Below are positions 1 through 11,467 of a stretch of 64,000 bases of DNA, one piece after another. A model generated the notes under the pieces. It was not told where the DNA came from. It saw only the letters and a program-made list of their open reading frames with translations, and made no database searches. Source of the stretch: Rheum nobile (Eukaryota > Streptophyta > Magnoliopsida > Caryophyllales > Polygonaceae); the NCBI GenBank assembly GCA_027886185.1, contig WOAB01000041.1:3038001-3102000 (forward strand). The letters run 5' to 3'. Each line of letters begins with the position of its first letter. Positions within the stretch are counted from its first letter, which is position 1. The position numbers and the translations under genes are program-made.

Positions 1-1082
1 AAAAATCTCTGTATGGCCTTCGTCAGGCACCGTAAAACTGGTTCGCAAAGCTCGTTGCTGCATTAAGGATGTTCGGCTTCACACAGAGAAAATCCGACTA
101 CTCCTTGTTCACTTTTACACGTGCTAAGGTCAGTCCGCATGTCCTTGTCTACGTAGACGACTTGATTATTGCTGGCAATACTGCTGATGTTGTTTCTGAG
201 TTTAAGTCCTATTTGAGTTCTTGCTTCCATATGAAGGATCTTGGTCCTCTCAAGTACTTCTTAGGTATTGAAATCGCTCATAGTCCCTCTGGGTTGTTTC
301 TCTCACAGCGCAAGTACACTCTTGATATTCTTTATGAGAATGGTTTGCTCGCGGCGAAGCCCAGCGACTCCTATGGAGCAACACCACCAATTGTCCTTTG
401 TTGACAATCCCTTGTTTGAGTCTCATGAGCAATATCGTCGTCTCGTGGGGAGACTCATATATCTCACCATTACTCGTCCGGAAATATGCTACTATGTTCA
501 TACTCTAGCATAATTTATGCAGGCACCTCTGCAGGCTCATTGGCAGGCTGCCTTACGAGTCTTGCACTATCTCAAGGGCCACCCCGTCCAAGGTCTCTTA
601 CTCTCTGCCCGTAGTGCTCTTCAGCTTACTGTGATTTTGATTAGGCCGACTGTCCCCTGACTCGCTGCTCTTTTTCCAGATATTTCATCATGCTTGGGGA
701 ATCACCTATTTCATGGAAGACAAAGAAGCAACCCACGGTCTCACGTTTTTCTATTGAGGCTGAATACCGCTCCATGGCAGCTGCCTGATGTGAACTTATC
801 TGGCTCAAGTCATTACTATGATCCTTAGGGGTCGGGCACTCCCATCCGATTCGGCTACACTGCGATAGCCAATATGCTTCTCACATTGCAGCAAATCTTG
901 TCTTCCATGAACGCACCAAGCATATAGAGATTGATTGTCATTTAGTGTGAGATTTGATTCAAGATGGTCAGATAGTCACTCATCATATTCATACATCATG
1001 TCAACTTGCAGACTTATTTACCAAGGCTCTTGGCAAGCAACTATTTCTATTTCTTCTTGGCAAGTTGGACATTCTTGATCCC
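1..1082 (+). pseudogene. Ty1/copia pol remnant: end of reverse transcriptase and RNase H
   Basis: The translation shows copia reverse transcriptase from the KSLYGLRQAP region (a stop follows at once) through VYVDDLIIAGN, which carries the catalytic YVDD, and YFLGIEI. A frameshift near 365 is followed by the YRRLVGRLIYLTITRPEI block. RNase H remnants follow with many stops: EAEYRSMA near 750-780, CDSQYASHIAANLVFHERTKHIEIDCH near 860-940, then HTSCQLADLFTKALGKQ near 1000-1040. The copia reading continues past the CACTA insertion to a polypurine tract at 15525-15537. This is the oldest layer of the nest. Its 5' part lies outside the window, and it cannot be functional. Confidence 0.93.
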
Positions 1083-1123
1083 CATCACTAGTGGAAAAAA
1101 CACTTTTTGCTGCTCCCTTTTAG

Positions 1124-1502
1124 AGGCGTACATAGTTCAAAATGCCTCAACAACGACTTAGGCAATCACTTTTTTTGGTTTTTGAGGCGGATAATTAATT
1201 TATACGTCTCAAAAACATCTTTTGAGGCGGGCAAATTAATATACGCCTCAACAAGTATCCGAAAAAACAGTTCCCGCTAAAGTATTAGAGGCGGGCCAAG
1301 GTAAGGCCCGCATCTAATGCTAACTAATTGAGGCGGGACAAGTAGCCCACCTCAATTAAAGCTTGTTGAGGCGGGCCTCTTAAAGCCCGCCTCAAAAAGT
1401 ATGTCCAATAGAGGCGGGCATGTAAGGCCCGCCTCTATTAGACCATTACTCGGCCGAGTCGTAATACTTATAGAGGCGGGCGTGTTAGGCCCGCCTCTAT
1501 AA
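1124..1502. repeat. CACTA 5' subterminal repeats (GAGGCGGGC hairpins)
   Basis: There are repeated direct and inverted copies of GAGGCGGGC / GCCCGCCTC, several of them paired as short hairpins, for example around 1368-1393, 1411-1439 and 1470-1502. A CTCGGCCGAG palindrome lies near 1449-1458. The same motifs occur near the 3' end. In this superfamily, subterminal repeats are the binding sites of the element-encoded TNPA-type protein. Confidence 0.9.
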
Positions 1503-1597
1503 GCTCAACCCTAATTAAAAAAAAAACAGATGCGAGCGCCTTCATTTTCCTCTTCGTATCCACCTCTTCGTCTTCAATTCGTTCGTCCCGAGCTCCG

Positions 1598-1678
1598 ACT
1601 TCATCGATCTCCTCCGTCTTCCCTACTTCATCGATCTCCTCCGTCTTCCCGACTTCATCGATCTCCTCCGTCTTCGCC
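1598..1678 (+). repeat. 27 bp tandem repeat, three units
   Basis: The unit begins ACTTCATCGATCTCCTCCGT and is repeated at 1598, 1625 and 1652 with almost no change. It lies in the leader between the subterminal repeats and the transposase start. The region reads open on both strands (61-102 codons), but that follows from the repeat. Confidence 0.85.
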
Positions 1679-1842
1679 GAGCTCCGTCTTCCCGAGCTCC
1701 GACTTCATCTCCCTTCGCCGAGCTCCCTCTAATACTCCCTTCAACAAGTATCAACAACGCACTCGAGGTTTCACCAAAACGAGCTCCCTTCAACGCACTC
1801 GAAGCCAAGTCAGGTATTATTTCAGATTTCTACCCTAATTCC

Positions 1843-1957
1843 TTAGGCTTTTGGCGGGATAGAATTCATAATTTAGGCCCTTGGCGGGATAGTTGAGTTT
1901 GTATTTTTTCTTGCTTGGTTGCGTATTATTATCTATTTAGGCCCTTGGCGGGATAGT
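1843..1957 (+). repeat. Interspersed TTGGCGGGATAG repeats upstream of the CACTA transposase
   Basis: Three copies of TTAGGCnnTTGGCGGGATAG lie near 1843, 1873 and 1938, just before the transposase start at 2014. Their role is unknown; their position would suit a leader or promoter element. Confidence 0.6.
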
Positions 1958-2013
1958 TACTAGAAATGAGTATTTAATATTCCTTGCATGTTATTTTGCA
2001 TGTATTACTAGAA

Positions 2014-4318
2014 ATGAGTCGTCCTTGGATGTACGGTGACCATACTACGACACAATACTTGAGTGGGGTTGAGGAGTTCATTAGATGTGCTTTAGCACAC
2101 CAACGGAGTACGAAAGCCGAAAAAATCTATTGTCCATGCCGTGATTGTAAGAATATAAGGCGGTTAGATGATATTGATGAGATTGAGGATCATTTATTTC
2201 ATCGTGGTTTCAAACAAGATTACCATGTTTGGTTTTGGCATGGTGAGAAAATACCTGATCGTCCAAGTTCTAGTGTCAATGAGTTTGATGTTCGGGTAGA
2301 CACTAATGATAGTGATGATGATATTGCTGAGAATAATGAGATGGATGATGATGATGACCAAGAAGATGATGAAATAAATGGGATGATGGATGGGGTGAGA
2401 GATCACTTGAACGAACGACCTCAGATGTTCGAACAGGTATCAAAGGTTGTAGAGACTCCCTTATATCCCGGGTGTACAAAATTTAGCAAGTTAGAGGGTA
2501 TGTCAATACTTTACAACTTGAAATGTGCTTCTGGTTGGACTGATGGAAGTTTCAACACCTTATTGGAATGGTTAGGTGAATTTTTACCAGAAGGCAATGA
2601 GATGCCTATCTCTACTTATTATGCCAGGAAATTGATGTGTCCCTTAGGCTTAGAGGCCGTCAAGATAGATGCTTGCCCAAATGATTGTATACTTTACAGA
2701 AACGAACATGAAAATTTGAATGAGTGTCCAAAGTGCGGTGCATCTCGTTACAAGCGTAAAGGGGTAAATTCGGCTAAGAGGGGCCCATCAGCTAAGGTTA
2801 TGTGGTATCTTCTGATAATACCTAGGTTTCAGCATTTGTTTTCGATAAAGAAGGAAGCAAAAAGTCTGAGGTGGCATGCGGAAGGGAGGAAGAAAGATGG
2901 ACTCCTTAGACATCCTGCTGATTCTCCTCAATGGAGAAATATTGATAAGAAATATTCTGAATTTGGTGAGGAGGTTAGGAATCTGAGACTTGCTTTATTT
3001 ACAGATGGTGTGAATCCGTATGGCACTCTAAGCAGTCAACATAGCACATGGCCAGTTCTTCTAGCGATTTATAATCTTCCTCCATGGTTGTGTATGAAGC
3101 GCAAGTATATCATGTTATCACTCCTCATCTCCGGGCCTAAGCAACCTGGGAATGACATAGATGTGTATTTGGCTCCACTTGTTGATGATTTGAAATTATT
3201 GTGGAATGAAGGTGTTCCAATGTTCGATGCATATACCAACTCAAACTTTACCTTGCGAGCTATGGTTTTTTGTACCATAAATGATTTCCCGACATATGGA
3301 AACTTGTCTGGGTATAAAACCAAAGGAGAACAAGCATGCCCTATATGTGAAGAAGACATGAAACCCGCCTACTTGAAAAATTACAGGAAAAATGTGTATC
3401 TAGAGTACCGGAAGTTCCTTAGTCGATATCACCCTTACCGTAAAAAGAAGGAGTTCAATGGGTACACCGAGAAAGGAGTAGCTCGTACACCTTTGACAGG
3501 ATCACAGCTTTATGAACGGATTAAAAATGTTGACACCAAATACGGAAAGGGCTTCAAGTCCGTCTCTAAAAAGGGTGTTTTATGGAAGAAAGTGTCTATA
3601 CTATGGGATCTTCCTTATTGGAAAGATTTGTCGGTTAGGCATTGTCTCGATGTGATGCACATTGAAAAAAATGTTTGTGATGCTATAATTGGGACTTTGC
3701 TAAATATACCCGGAAAGACGAAAGACAATCAGAAAGTTCGTTTTGATATGAAAGAGAGGAATATTCGACCAGATTTGTGGCCCGTGGTAAAACCGGATGG
3801 TAAAAAGACTTTTCTGTCTCCGGCGTGTTACACAATGTCAAGAAAGGAGAAAAAGGTGTTTTGTGAGTGCTTACATGGCATTAAGGTTCCATCGGGATAT
3901 TCGTCAAATGTAAAACATCTAGTTTCTCTTTCGGACCTTCGGTTGATTGGTATGAAGTCTCATGATTGTCATGTATTGATTAATGTTTTCTTGCCGATCG
4001 CACTTCGTGGGATATTGCCGAAACACGTGAGACATGTTATAACAAAACTTTGCGTGTTTTTCAGTTACATATGTGCTAAGGTTATTGATCCGGAAATATT
4101 GGATGCTCTCCACGGTGATATTGTTGAAACTTTGTGTCGATTTGAAATGTATTTTCCGCCGTCTTTCTTTGTTATAATGGTGCACTTAATTGTTCATTTG
4201 GTTCGAGAAATCAAGTTATGTGGTCCGGTGCAAGTGGGTCAACAACCCTAACGGGGTGAAGCAAGATGAAATTTATCCGGGTTTGACATTGGTAAACTTT
4301 GACCGATTAAGTGATAGT
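2014..4318 (+). pseudogene. CACTA transposase (TNP2-like), 5' part
   Basis: The chosen start is the ATG of MSRPWMYGDH, which begins the transposase-associated N-terminal domain with its CPCRDC and HLFHRGF motifs. Next comes the TNP2 (Transposase_21) core: YPGCTKFSKLEGM, CPNDCILYRNEH, then LFTDGVNPYG and SGPKQPGNDIDVYLAPLVDDL. The DUF4218-like block follows (RHCLDVMHIEKNVCD to LVREIKLCGPVQ). There the frame shifts by one and sequence is lost; a DUF4216-like stretch (CKWVNNPNGVKQDEI to NFDRLSDS) follows in the next frame until the gypsy insertion at 4319. The rest is at 14382-14648. The family cuts and pastes the element. The internal deletion and the insertion make this copy non-functional, although the first 725 or so codons are open. 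Confidence 0.92.
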
Positions 4319-4989
4319 TGTTGGGCCTGGATTCTCCAGAGAAGATGGGTCAAGTCGGTCGAGCCCAAGCCCATTGCCAATCGGAAGATCGAAGAAGAAA
4401 GCCCAGAGGATCCGACGAAACGTCTCTGGTCGAATGCCTTCCGACAGGATCGCGAGGATCTCGCCAAGCATTAAATGCTACATCACGCAACGGCCACCGC
4501 CTTCAAACCACCATAAACACAGAGATTTAATGGCGCAATCTTCACCATCACTCCGAGCATTGAAGATGGAATATTCGGCTGAAGCATAAATGGTCACAAG
4601 AGTAAAAGACTTACCATATTGGGACGACGAGGAGGATAAGACACAAGACGCACGATTACACAAGCACACACGCTTTCTTACTCAGATAACTCACCAGAAT
4701 AGCACTCTCGCTGCCCATCTAGCTCTAAAAACGGTTACCTACGTCTGACCCCTGCCGGTCGCCACTCACAAGTCACCAGTCGAGTCCCACTTGATCTCTG
4801 ATTTTATTACGATAAGTTGTATCATGATTCAATCCGATTCACACGACATCTAATAAAATTGCCTTGCTATTACATATTTATTTCCTGTTTATCTATTATT
4901 TACTTGGTTTGGATTGTTTCCTATCGTCTGGTCGACTAGTTACCCCATCTAAGGCGATTTAGGTCGTCCGATCTTTTCGTCCCAAAACA
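4319..4989 (+). repeat. 5' LTR of the Tat element
   Basis: 671 bp, starting TGTTGGGCCTGG and ending CCCAAAACA, followed by the primer-binding region. It matches 13706-14376 at all but 13 positions. Confidence 0.95.
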
Positions 4990-5044
4990 ATTTGGCGCGC
5001 ACCGTGGGGCAGCTTGCCGATCATCCTTCCGAAACTTTCCAACC

Positions 5045-8000
5045 ATGACTATCGATCCTTCTACTGACAATCAAGAACCACGTCTCGAAGACGAAACCCA
5101 AACTACAGAAAACCCAACCGAAAATCCTACTCCAACCCAGTTCTAAGAACTCTCTCAAAAAATGGCCTCCCTTCGAGAGGAACTAGCCCAACAACGTCAA
5201 AAAACCGAAGCCCTAGCCGTTTTGTCAACCCAATCCGAAGCCGAGATCGCGCAACTAACTCGTGAAAATGAGTCTCTTAAGTCGCAGGTATAATCAGGGG
5301 CTTCGGGATCTAGGAACGCGCCCATCCACGGCGGCGTCCGAACACGCCTCGACATGGACAACATCGAGCCAACGCCTCCGAGCGTACGACGTCCTGGACA
5401 CACTGAGGGTATGTCTCGAACTCCTTTCGCTAGTCCATTTTCGACTAACCATGTCACCTTTTCCACACCGATCGGGTCTGTTGGGCCCCGAATCGACGAA
5501 CCACAGGTTGCCAATCCGCCAGATATCATGGCTCTTTTTCAGCAGACGCTCGACCGACATATGAAGACGATCGACGATCGCTTTAACAGGCTCCCAGGAG
5601 TCCCGCAATCGATCGAGAGAGAAGCGTCCGGCGGATTCAAAGAATCCCCGTTCGTCAAAGAAATCGCAAGGGTCGAGATCCCCAAGAAGTTCCATCTCTC
5701 CAACATGGCGACGTTCGACGGCACCACCGATCCAGATGACCATATCTCTCTCTATAAACAAAAACTAATGGCTGCATCTGTTTCAAGGGAGAGCCGCGAG
5801 GCCGTCATGTGCAAAAGCTTTGGCACAACCCTCGCGGGTCCCGCACTAACTTGGTTTATGCGTTTGCCTCAGGGAACGATCGCATCATTCGCGGATCTGG
5901 TCAACTCTTTTAAGAGCCAGTTCGCCAGCAGTCGGAAGCATGAGAAACAATCGAGTGACCTCTACCGAGTCACACAAAGGTACAATGAACCTCTCCGAAA
6001 TTATCTTAACAGGTACAACAAAGAGAAAGTGGGAATCCCCCACTGTGACGTCACAACGTGTATCGAAGCATTTTGACAAGGCCTGGTCAAAGACAGCAAT
6101 CTCTACGACGAGATTACCAAGTATCCCTGCAAAAGTTTTGAAGATGTTCAGGCCAAAACTATGGCCGAGGTGAGGCTGGAAGAGGATCGTGAGTCACGTA
6201 AAGCCTCGTGCGGACCCGATCCATCCGATCGCAAACATTCCTCCGACAATCGTCGGGACAGACGTCCACATCCCTATTCTCGTAATCGAAACGAAGCAAA
6301 TCAGGTAAATTCTTTCCAAGACAGGTCACAAGAATGGAGAGACGGTTCTGTGTTGCATCCTAGGGTCCAGTCTTATAACTTTAACGTTTTCGTGTCGGAG
6401 CTCGTCAAGAGTTTCGACAAGTATGGAAAAGACGTAAGATGGCCCCGAAAGAGTGACCGACCGAACGTCAAGAAGGACATAAGTCGATGGTGTGAATTCC
6501 ACGGCGACCATGGTCATTCGACCGACGAGTGCATCGCCCTACGAAAGGAGGTCGCTAGGCTGCTATCACAGGGGCTGTTATGCGATGTCATCTCGGAACG
6601 GGCAAAAGCCACCATGGAACGCCGAGACCAAGCAAAACAGAACAAACCCCCATCTCCTATCCATACGAAAGTTGTCAATACCATTTCAGGTGGATCCGAC
6701 ATATGCGGGAACACGTACTCCGCGGCTAAGCGACACGCCAAGGAAAGCAAAGGCGACAAGCCCGAAGCATCGGAATTCAAACCAAGGAGGGCATCTAACC
6801 TTCCGACGGTCACATTCGACGAATCCGACTCCGACGGATCGGATAGTCACCATGACGGTCTGGTAATCTCTTTGTCCATTGGTAATTGCTTAATCCGGAG
6901 AGTACTAATCGATACAGGAAGTTCGACAAACCTCTTGACCCTCGACGCTCTCAAAGAAATGGGTCTGACTGAGAACGACCTAATCAAGAAATCGACCCCA
7001 CTGGTCGGGTTCAGCGGTGAGGTTAAGCACACGACTGGCGAAATCATTCTGACCACATACGCTGGAGGAATCAACCGACAGGTTAAATTCTTAGTCCTAG
7101 ACTGTCTGTCTCCCTACAATTGTATTCTTGGCAGGCCGTGGATACACGCTATGAAGGCAGTACCTTCAACATATCATCAAGTCATCAAATTCCCCACCGA
7201 GTGGGGAGTCCAAGAAATCAAAGGAGATCAAAGGACCGCAAAGGAATGCTATGTCGCTTCCATGAAGAACGCGGTCGAACACAAGATCGCATAGCAACCA
7301 CAGATTGGCGAAGGACCTAGTCGATACGTTGAACTAGAAATGGAGAAACTCGACGGGATCGCACTAGACCCTTCAAAGCCAAACCAAACGATAAGGGTCG
7401 GGTCGGACCTGGACGATTCGACCAGACAACAGCTTCTCGACTTTCTCAGGACCAATGCCGACTGTTTCGCATGGTCACATGAGGATATGGTCGGGATATC
7501 TCCCAACGTTATTACTCATAAATTAAATGTGGATCCATCTCATCCCCCTGTCAAGCAAAAACGCAGGAAATTCGCCCCCGAGCGGAACAAAATAATCGAC
7601 AACGAAGTCAAAAGCTTATTGGAAACCGGAAAAATCAGGGAAGTCCACTACCCTGAATGGCTGGCCAACGTGGTCGTGGTCTAGAAGAAGAACGGCAAAT
7701 GGAGAGTCTGCATCGACTTCATAGACCTCAACAAGGCTTGTCCCAAAGATTCATTTCCTCTACCTCACATCGACGCTATGGTCGACGCCACAGCAGGGCA
7801 CGAAATGCTCACCTTCATGGACGCCTTCAGTGGCTACAATCAAATCCTTATGGATCCCGACGATCAAGAAAAAACAGCGTTCATCACCAGTCAAGGTATC
7901 TATTGCTACAAAGTAATGCCCTTTGGTCTGAAAAATGCAAGGGCTACATACCAACGATTGGTCAACAAAATGTTCAAAGACCAAATCGGAGACACAATGG

Positions 8001-10636
8001 AGGTCTATATCGATGACATGTTGGTCAAGTCCAAAAAGAAAGAAGATCACATCGACCACCTACGCGACAGCTTTGAGGTACTCAAAAGGTACAATATGAA
8101 ACTAAACCCTACTAAGTGCTCCTTCGGAGTGTCATCAGGGAAGTTCTTAGGATATATGGTGACACAAAGAGGAATAGAGGCCAACCCGGAACAGATCAAG
8201 GCTCTCATCAACCTCTGATCCCCTCGATGCATCAAAGACGTACAGAAGCTCACAGGTCGGATAACAGCTCTGAACAGGTTCATCTCCAAATCATCCGACA
8301 AGTGCAAACCATTCCACGACGCGCTCAAGAAAAATAAGTCCTTTCAATGGACGGAGGAACATGAAGCAGCATTTCAGAACCTCAAGGACTATCTAGCCAG
8401 TCCTATGTTACTAACCAAACCTAAAGGCGACGAGCCCTTATTTCTTTATCTTGCAGTGTCGGAATCGGCCGTAAACGGTGTACTGGTCAGAGAAGAAGAT
8501 GGCAAACAGTCGCCAATATACTATGTCAGTCGGACGCTATTATCAGCCGAAACGAGGTATTCGTCACTTGAAAAACTCGTATTATCATTAGTAATGGCTT
8601 CGAACAAGCTCAAACCATACTTTGAATCCCATACTATCACTGTGCGTACTAATCATCCCATGAGGGCTATCATGAGGAAACCCGAGTTCACAGGAAGAAT
8701 GACCAAATGGGCCATACACCTCAGTGGTTACGACATCGAGTACGAACCTAGGACGGCGATCAAGTCGCAAGCCTTAGCCGACTTTGTGGCCGATTTCAGT
8801 CCGACCCTAGAGCAAGAAGCCGCTAAAGAAGCGACACAACTACTCACGATAGACGAGACAGGTACATGGGAGCTCCACACAGATGGGGCGTCGAACGCCA
8901 GAGGATCGGGGCTTGGGGTCGTGCTGAAATCACCACAAGGAGACAAGATAGCTCAAGCTGTCAGATGTGAGTGGGATGCAACTAACAATGAAACTGAATA
9001 TGAAGCACTCATATTCGGACTCATCCTGGCTCGCGATCTAGGGGTCCGAGAGATCGAAGTCGTCTGCGACTCTCTACTGGTCGTAAACCAGATACAAGGG
9101 TCGTACAACGCCAAGGATACCAGAATGGTAGCCTACCTGGAGGTAGCCAGGAAACTAATCGGACAATTCCAGACATTCAACATCCGACAGGTACCCAGGG
9201 ACCTTAACTCCCAAGCTGACGCACTCGCCAATCTTGGATCCGTCCTAGACCCGAAAGAATTTCCACATATACCATTGGCCCACATCATGACTCCAGCTGT
9301 CCCAAGGACATCCGTCGAGTTAACCACATCACTTGAAGAACTCGTCGCCATAGAAATAGGCGACCGACCCGAAGAGGACATCATCGACGCCGATGACGAT
9401 TGGATGCTACCTTACATCAGGTGGTTAAAAGACGGCATTCTACCCGACGACAAGACAGAAGCAAAAAGGCTCAAGGTACAAGCACTCTCTTACGATATCA
9501 TTGATGACATCTTGTACAAAAAATCTGTTACAGGGCTACTCCTACGATGCCTTAAGATTCCAGAAGTCAGACGTATCTTGCAATTGTTACACGAAGGAGA
9601 GTGTGGCAACCACACTGGCGGGCGAAGCCTCTCAGGAAAGGCCCTACGAAATGGGTACTATTGGCCAACAATGAACAAAGACGCCATGGAATACACCAAG
9701 AAGTGCGACGCCTGTCAGCGATACGCACCCGTCCATCGTCAGCCTTCAGAGCTCCTTCATCCAACCCTAGCTCCATGGCCCTTTATGAGATGGGGAATGG
9801 ACATTGTCGGAAAGCTTCCTCCCGCGTCGGGTCAAAGAGTCTTTTTCCTTGCCATGATGGACTACTTCTCCAAATGGATCGAAGCCGAGGCTTACAGAGA
9901 GGTAAAGGATCAACACGTCATTTCATTCATAAAACGCAATATCTTATGCAGATTTGGCGTCCCATCAGAAATTGTGTGCGACAACGGTTCCCAGCTCATC
10001 AGTCATAAGACTAGATCCTTCTGCGACCAATGGAACATCAAGTTGGTCACATCCACACCTCGGTATCCACAATCCAACGGACAAGCCAAGTCCAGCAACA
10101 AGATCATTATCAACAACCTCAAGAAACGCCTCATCGGGGCTAAAGGCAAATGGGCAGACGAACTCCCACTTATTCTCTGGTCCGACAGGACTACTCCAAA
10201 GAACGCGACCGGGCAATCGCCTTTCTCTCTCATCGACGGGAGTGAGGCGGTCATCCCGGCTGAGTTACTGGTTCCGATTTCTCGCTGCAACCTTCAGACA
10301 ATTGAACAAAACGACGTCGAACTAGCACACAATCTGGACACAGCGGACGAGATCAGAGAGAAAGCCTGAATCAGGATGGTCAGGTTCCAACAACAAGTCG
10401 CAAGGAGCTACAACAAGAACGTTCGAATTAAGACATTCAAGGTCGGAGACTGGGTCTTAAGGAAAACATTCCAGAACACCAAGAACCCATCCGACGGAAA
10501 GCTAGCACCACAATGGGAAGGACCTTACTTGATCACCGAAGTGGTCGGACAAGGAGCGTATCAGTTAGAAGACAAAGACGGACAACCAATCCCGAGGAGT
10601 TGGAACGCAGCACATCTCAAGCTATACCATTTCTGA
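5045..10636 (+). pseudogene. Tat gag-pol polyprotein, one frame with seven in-frame stops
   Basis: From the ATG at 5045 to the TGA at 10634-10636 (1,864 codons) the frame never shifts. In-frame stops lie at 5144, 5291, 6074, 7292, 7682, 8216 and 10367, mostly explicable as CAA, CAG or CGA changed by C-to-T. Domains in order: coiled Gag N-terminus; retrotransposon gag (PKKFHLSNMATFDG to FASSRKHEKQSSDLY); zinc-knuckle-like CEFHGDHGHSTDEC; aspartic protease (LIDTGSSTNLL); RT with IDDMLVKSK; a first RNase H that lacks its usual Asp residues (AVSES, VRTNH); a second RNase H (HTDGAS, NNETEYEAL, VVCDS, QADALA) at about 8876-9250; integrase with an HHCC finger (about 9590-9720) and MDIVG and CDNGSQ. 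The third integrase catalytic residue is Lys at 10088-10090 instead of Glu. It is dead in cis. Confidence 0.95.
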
Positions 10637-10843
10637 ACCGATAAGGTAAAAACATCACGCAAAACTCTATACATCGCATATACATTGCTACCTATCGCAT
10701 GCTATCATATATACATTGCCATCTGTCGCATACATATCGCATGTCATCGCATATACATCGCTATTTTCTTTTACATGTCATCATCTGACACTAAGCGAGG
10801 ATTTCCTCCTTACAAAAACACAAATGCAGAACAGCATTTACAT

Positions 10844-10903
10844 TGGACCCCGTCGTCCGCAAATGGACCCAGTCGTCCGCAAATGGATCCTGTCATCCGC
10901 ATA
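10844..10903 (+). repeat. 20 bp tandem repeat, three units
   Basis: The unit is TGGACCCNGTCGTCCGCAAA, repeated at 10844, 10864 and (diverged) 10884. Confidence 0.8.
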
Positions 10904-11299
10904 TAGCCCTTACATTACACGATCGATCGGATTACGGGGAGATGACAACACAGGCACGTCGGCACACCATCTGCCTTATACAAAACATAAGGTACAACAC
11001 CTTATTACATTCACGCAATTAAACATAAGGAACAAACAACTTATTATATATTGCTTACCTCCCCGGCATAATGTCATGACTAACACATACACAAACACAT
11101 CGCAGGCCTGCTCTACATACATACACACGGTGAAACCCCACTCGATGGAGCACACGGGTGAAATCGACATACACGACATACTAAACGTCGTCGACAACTT
11201 CCTCGAAAGTTCGACGAACATGTACGAAACAAACTAGCATACAATTCTACGTGTAAAAACGCATTTGCAGCAAAATAAAAAGCATTTTTATAAATATGC

Positions 11300-11402
11300 G
11301 ACCCGCGATGGCGGACGGGTCACCAAACCACATTGTCTGCCTACACATCTGTAGGACTTCATCAAACAGAAATATTCTGTGACCCGCGATGGTGGACGGG
11401 TC
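11300..11402. repeat. Pair of hairpin repeats, GACCCGCGATGGNGGACGGG type
   Basis: Two 22 bp copies at 11300-11321 and 11381-11402 differ at about two positions. Each can fold through its GACCCG/CGGGTC ends. They lie just beyond the 3' end of the antisense gene, so they could be a terminator or RNA structure for that transcript; this is inference. Confidence 0.6.
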
Positions 11403-11467
11403 GCCAAAACATACATTATCCAAAGGCACCAAATGTTTAAACCCACACACAAGTGGGACAAACAAAG

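Larger units (their letters stand above)
10637..11467. other. Spacer between Tat gag-pol and the antisense ORF
   Basis: No gene is seen. The sequence begins with an A/T-rich stretch with many ATCGCAT and CATATACATYGC words (10670-10770). It then contains a 20 bp tandem repeat (10844-10903) and a pair of hairpin-forming repeats (11300-11402). In Tat-group elements this region is typically long and non-coding. Confidence 0.7.

Noticed and set aside
1530..1838. 102-codon frame rich in HRSPPSS repeats
   Set aside because: Caused by the 27 bp tandem repeat in the CACTA leader; no family resemblance.
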